Source: JACQFK01 sp964619955 (lineage in GTDB: Bacteria > Planctomycetota > MHYJ01 > JACPRB01). Taken from it: a stretch of DNA of 64,000 nucleotides. The first letter of the stretch is position 1; each line of letters starts with the position of its first letter. Below are positions 61,351 to 64,000 of the stretch, piece after piece. The notes under the pieces were generated by a model. That model was not told the DNA's origin. It made no database searches and saw only the letters and a list, made by a program, of their open reading frames with translations. A program made the translations under genes and the position numbers. The DNA is taken from assembly GCA_964619955.1 (NCBI GenBank), contig CAZUJF010000011.1:1-64000 (forward strand). The letters are read 5' to 3'.

Positions 61351-61383
61351 AGCGCCCAAGCAACCCCTTTGAATGGAGTCACG

Positions 61384-61797
61384 ATGAGATCCCGGATGCT
61401 TTCGCTGGCCCTCGCCGCCGTCGCCTGCGCCGGCTGCCAGGACGGCCCCAAGATCGTCGTCCCGCCGCCCGCCTCCACGAGCGGCGCGGTGCACGCCGAC
61501 CTCCCGTGCCCCCCCGGCTTCGTGTATTCCGAGAACCTCAGCGACACCAACCCGACCGGTGCCTTCCGCGTCATCATGCAGCAGATCAAGGGCCCCAACC
61601 AGCGCGTCGAAGGGGCCGCCAAATTCTTCAAGTCCGCCTACCCCGGCCAGGGCTGGGCCCTTGAGGGCGAGGACACCAAGGACCTGGGCGTCGTGCGCCT
61701 GGCCTTCACGAAGAAGAACGAACGTTGCCGCGTCGAGATCAAAGATGAGACGCCCACGAGCGTCCTCATCGTCCTCAAGGTCACTCGCAAGGACTAG
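61384..61797 (+). CDS. Small lipoprotein of unknown function
   Basis: 137 aa. Signal peptide MRSRMLSLALAAVACAGC with a lipobox cysteine at residue 18. The mature part has CPPGFVYSENLSDTNPTGAFRV then GAAKFFKSAYPGQGWALEGEDTKDLGVVRLAFTKKNERCRVEI. The pattern of a short sensor-like fold pairing a drop-in amphipathic strand with FF...GW is seen in small periplasmic proteins, but I do not assign a family. The start at 61384 is chosen because GGAG lies 5 bases before it. The next gene begins 6 bases after its stop. Confidence 0.7.
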   Translation: MRSRMLSLALAAVACAGCQDGPKIVVPPPASTSGAVHADLPCPPGFVYSENLSDTNPTGAFRVIMQQIKGPNQRVEGAAKFFKSAYPGQGWALEGEDTKDLGVVRLAFTKKNERCRVEIKDETPTSVLIVLKVTRKD

Positions 61798-61803
61798 AAC
61801 CTC

Positions 61804-62817
61804 ATGGGCGCCCAGGATCGCGACTACATGAAAGCCCCGGTGGCGGAAGCCCCGGAAGCGGCCCCCGCCGGCTTCCAGCGGCCCGCCTGGCTCGACCGCC
61901 TCAACGAGATCGGCGAGAAGAACGCCACCGCCATCATCTCGGTCTCCACCGCGCTCATCATCCTCATCGTGCTGATCTTCGCGAAGCACTACTACGACAA
62001 GGCCCAGCTGGAGCGCGCCGACCAGGATCTCGCGATCGCCGAGAGCGTCGAGCAGCTCACCGAGCTGAAGACGAAATACGGCGCCACGCCCGTCGCCCCG
62101 CGCATCCTCTTCAAGCTCGCGAACAAGCACAACGAGAACGGCAAGCTCGAGGCGGCCCGCAACGAGTACCGGGAATTCCAGGCCCGCTTCCCCGGCGACC
62201 CCCTCGGCAAACACGTCACCCGCGCGCTCGGGGCGCTGGAGAAGAACCTGAAGTTCGAGAGCGAAGGCAAGGAGGCCCGGCTCCGGGACATCCGCCTCCT
62301 GCCCCACCCCGCCCGCATGGCCGACGCCCGGGACCCCCGCCTCGCCTGGGGCCCCGTCGCCTCGATCCAGCCCATGGCCGAGATCGACCTGCCCGGGGGC
62401 ACCGTGCGCGTGGAGCTCCTGGAGGACGCCGCCCCCAACGCCGTCGCCCTCTTCGTCAAACTGGCGGAGGCGAAGCATTTCGACGGCGTGAAGATCGAAT
62501 CGGTCGTCGACGGCAGGATCCAGACCGCCGCCAAGGCCCCCGCCGCGGGCGACTTCACGATCGCGGCCGAGGACTCCCGCCGCCCCGGCGAAGCCGGCCT
62601 GCTCGCCCTCGTCCGGAAGGAGGGCGCGGCCGAGAACGTCGCGGGCCGCTTCATCATCCTCACGCAGGGATCCTCCGACCTCAAGGACGCCACGGTGTTC
62701 GGCGTCGTCGCCGAGGGCCTTCCCGTGGCGGGCGCCCTCAAGAAGGACGACGTCATCAAGGCCGTCCGCATCAGCGCGAAGCGCGACCACGCCTACGAGC
62801 CGAAGCCGCTGAAGTAG
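61804..62817 (+). CDS. Membrane-anchored protein with TPR-like and cyclophilin-like domains
   Basis: 337 aa. One membrane helix (about 45-63, ISVSTALIILIVLIFAKHYY) is followed by tetratricopeptide-like helices with QLTELKTKYGATPVAPRILFKLANKH. The C-terminal domain at about 195-325 begins GGTVRVELLEDAAPNAVALFVKLAEAKHFDGVKI, like the first strand and helix of cyclophilin-type prolyl isomerases. It ends ATVFGVVAEGLP. The catalytic arginine/phenylalanine block is not recognisable, so isomerase activity is doubtful. The domain should face the periplasm. Its coupling to the lipoprotein suggests joint action at the envelope. Confidence 0.68.
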   Translation: MGAQDRDYMKAPVAEAPEAAPAGFQRPAWLDRLNEIGEKNATAIISVSTALIILIVLIFAKHYYDKAQLERADQDLAIAESVEQLTELKTKYGATPVAPRILFKLANKHNENGKLEAARNEYREFQARFPGDPLGKHVTRALGALEKNLKFESEGKEARLRDIRLLPHPARMADARDPRLAWGPVASIQPMAEIDLPGGTVRVELLEDAAPNAVALFVKLAEAKHFDGVKIESVVDGRIQTAAKAPAAGDFTIAAEDSRRPGEAGLLALVRKEGAAENVAGRFIILTQGSSDLKDATVFGVVAEGLPVAGALKKDDVIKAVRISAKRDHAYEPKPLK

Positions 62818-62821
62818 GCTC

Positions 62822-63334
62822 ATGAGCCCGGACCGCGAACGGTTCGAGCGCCTCGTCCTCCCCCTCCAGCGGGACCTCGCCTTCGCCGCCCGCGCCTTCG
62901 CCCGCCAGGAGGCCGACGCCGCCGACCTCGTCCAGGAAACCCTGCTCAAGGCCTGGCGCTCGTTCGAGTCGTTCAACCGCGGCGACCACCTGAAGGCCTG
63001 GCTCTTCACCATCCTGAGGAACACCTGGCTGGACCGCTGCCGTTCGCGCAAGCAGGAGCCCGCCGGTCTCATCCCCGAGGCGGAGCAGGCGCTGCCCGCG
63101 CCCCCCGGGAAACCCCGCGCCCTGCCGGAGGCCTTTTCCGGGGATCTGCTGGAGGCGCTGAACGCGCTGAGCCGCTTCCACCGGCTGCTCCTCCTGCTGG
63201 CGGACGTCGAGGATCTGCGCTACCGGGAGATCGCGGAGGTGCTCGGCGTGCCCATCGGCAGCGTGATGTCCGGACTGCACCACGCCCGCGGAAACCTCAA
63301 ACGGGAACTCCTCAAAATCCGCGACCTTGAATAG
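62822..63334 (+). CDS. ECF RNA polymerase sigma factor
   Basis: 170 aa. Region 2 is FAARAFARQEADAADLVQETLLKAWRSFESF with LKAWLFTILRNTWLDRCRSRK. Region 4 is RYREIAEVLGVPIGSVMSGLHHARGNLKREL. It is distinct from the sigma encoded at 21058-21663. It begins 4 bases after the TPR/cyclophilin-like gene and is followed 29 bases later by a zinc-finger anti-sigma gene, so these genes form one unit. Confidence 0.9.
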   Translation: MSPDRERFERLVLPLQRDLAFAARAFARQEADAADLVQETLLKAWRSFESFNRGDHLKAWLFTILRNTWLDRCRSRKQEPAGLIPEAEQALPAPPGKPRALPEAFSGDLLEALNALSRFHRLLLLLADVEDLRYREIAEVLGVPIGSVMSGLHHARGNLKRELLKIRDLE

Positions 63335-63363
63335 AGCGCCCTCCTGCTTCGTTGAGACAACAC

Positions 63364-64000
63364 ATGGACTGCCGCGACGCCTTCCCCCGCATCGACGCGC
63401 TGCTCGACGGCGAGCTCGAGGCCCCCGAGGCCCGGACGGTCGGGGAGCATCTCGGCGCCTGCCCCGCCTGCCGCCTCGAGGCGGACGACCGGAGCCGGAT
63501 GAGCCTCGCCCTCGCACGCCTGGAACTTCCCTCCGTTGCAGCGCCGGCGCCCGCGTTCGTGCGTCCGCGCCGCCGCCTGCTGCCCGCGGCGGCGGCCCTT
63601 CTGCTCATGAGCCTCGTGTTTCTCGCCGCGCCGTCCGGCATCCCCGACGTCGTGGCCATGACCTCGCGCCTGCACGACCAGGTCCTCAGCGGGGCGCTGA
63701 AGCCCGAGGACCTCGGCCTGCGGCCGTCGCTGCCCGGCTCCACGTTCGTCGGGGAATGCTGCTGCCCGCCCCAGCTCGGCGCGGCGGCGCCCTTCCTCGT
63801 CTACCGTCACGGGACGGAATCCATCTCCCTGCTCGTCGTCGAGGCGGATCCGGGCCCGCTGCCCGCGGCCTCCCGCCGCTCCGTGAAGGGGCGGGACCTG
63901 AACGTGTTCCGCAGCGCGCGCAACTGCGTCGTCCTCTGCCGCTCCGGACGCCTCACGCACCTCTGGGTCTCGCGCCTTCCGGAGGAGGCGCTGATCGCGG
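63364..64000 (+). CDS. Zinc-finger (ZAS) anti-sigma factor, cut by the window end
   Basis: At least 212 codons, continuing past the right edge. The N-terminal ZAS motif is EHLGACPACRLEADD (H-x3-C-x2-C). One membrane helix (LPAAAALLLMSLVFLAAP) lies near residue 80. The periplasmic part has GECCCPP and later cysteines (ARNCVVLC), suggesting disulfides or a metal site. It should restrain the adjacent ECF sigma factor. Confidence 0.85.
   Translation, partial: MDCRDAFPRIDALLDGELEAPEARTVGEHLGACPACRLEADDRSRMSLALARLELPSVAAPAPAFVRPRRRLLPAAAALLLMSLVFLAAPSGIPDVVAMTSRLHDQVLSGALKPEDLGLRPSLPGSTFVGECCCPPQLGAAAPFLVYRHGTESISLLVVEADPGPLPAASRRSVKGRDLNVFRSARNCVVLCRSGRLTHLWVSRLPEEALIA

Overview
The window is high-GC, densely packed bacterial chromosome. 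I see no phage, insertion sequence, CRISPR array, rRNA or tRNA. Several features point to Planctomycetota (inference, about 0.8): a remnant of a DUF1501-type protein, an FGE-like domain protein encoded with an ECF sigma factor and zinc-finger anti-sigma factor, a PQQ-propeller protein with a methyltransferase-like N-terminus, sulfatase and sialidase genes, and a small CxxC protein of a type I associate with that phylum.

Layout. 1-45 is the first 15 codons of dnaK. 232-2103 holds two tandem copies of a gene pair (small two-helix membrane protein plus YdjM-like membrane hydrolase). 2052-6785 (minus) is an operon of FHA/GAF/HD-GYP regulator, L-aspartate oxidase, glutamate dehydrogenase and a small membrane protein. 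6875-14335 has a sulfatase, lolD, lolC/E, lysS, a sialidase lipoprotein, rnpA, yidD and a DUF1501 fossil. 14339-19032 has the PQQ protein, a GNAT acetyltransferase and an RhlE helicase. 19040-26538 (minus) has an operon of FGE-like protein, ECF sigma, anti-sigma and exported protein, then an exported protein, a glycolipid glycosyltransferase coupled to an NtrC-type regulator, and an ArsR repressor with a palindromic operator. 26735-29223 (minus) has a cyclodeaminase, a 59-aa CxxC protein, a HEAT lipoprotein and an NAD(P)HX epimerase. 29308-39534 has two ABC ATPase/permease pairs, an aldo/keto reductase, an HTH protein, dnaE, a cysteine protein, a response regulator with a STAS protein, and a HIT hydrolase.

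39628-50680 (minus) is the late part of the ribosomal cluster: rpsQ-rplN-rplX-rplE-rpsN-rpsH-rplF-rplR-rpsE-rplO-secY-adk-map, then its own strong promoter and infA-rpmJ-rpsM-rpsK-rpsD-(attenuator)-rpoA-rplQ-terminator. rpmC and everything upstream in the usual S10 order are absent, and so is rpmD. serS is divergent from it. 52094-61214 (minus) is a complex I operon reduced to nuoA-C-H-J-K-L-M-N. 61384-64000 has a lipoprotein, a TPR/cyclophilin-like membrane protein, an ECF sigma factor and a truncated anti-sigma factor.

Two genome-wide habits stand out. Many first genes have a -10-like box only 6-9 bases before the start codon, which predicts leaderless mRNAs. Every convergent gene pair overlaps or lies within 7 bases, leaving no room for a terminator. 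The least familiar items are the duplicated OB-like/YdjM pair at 232-2103, the expanded NuoH, NuoJ and NuoL subunits, the FGE-like protein lacking both catalytic cysteines, and the hidden 59-aa CxxC gene.
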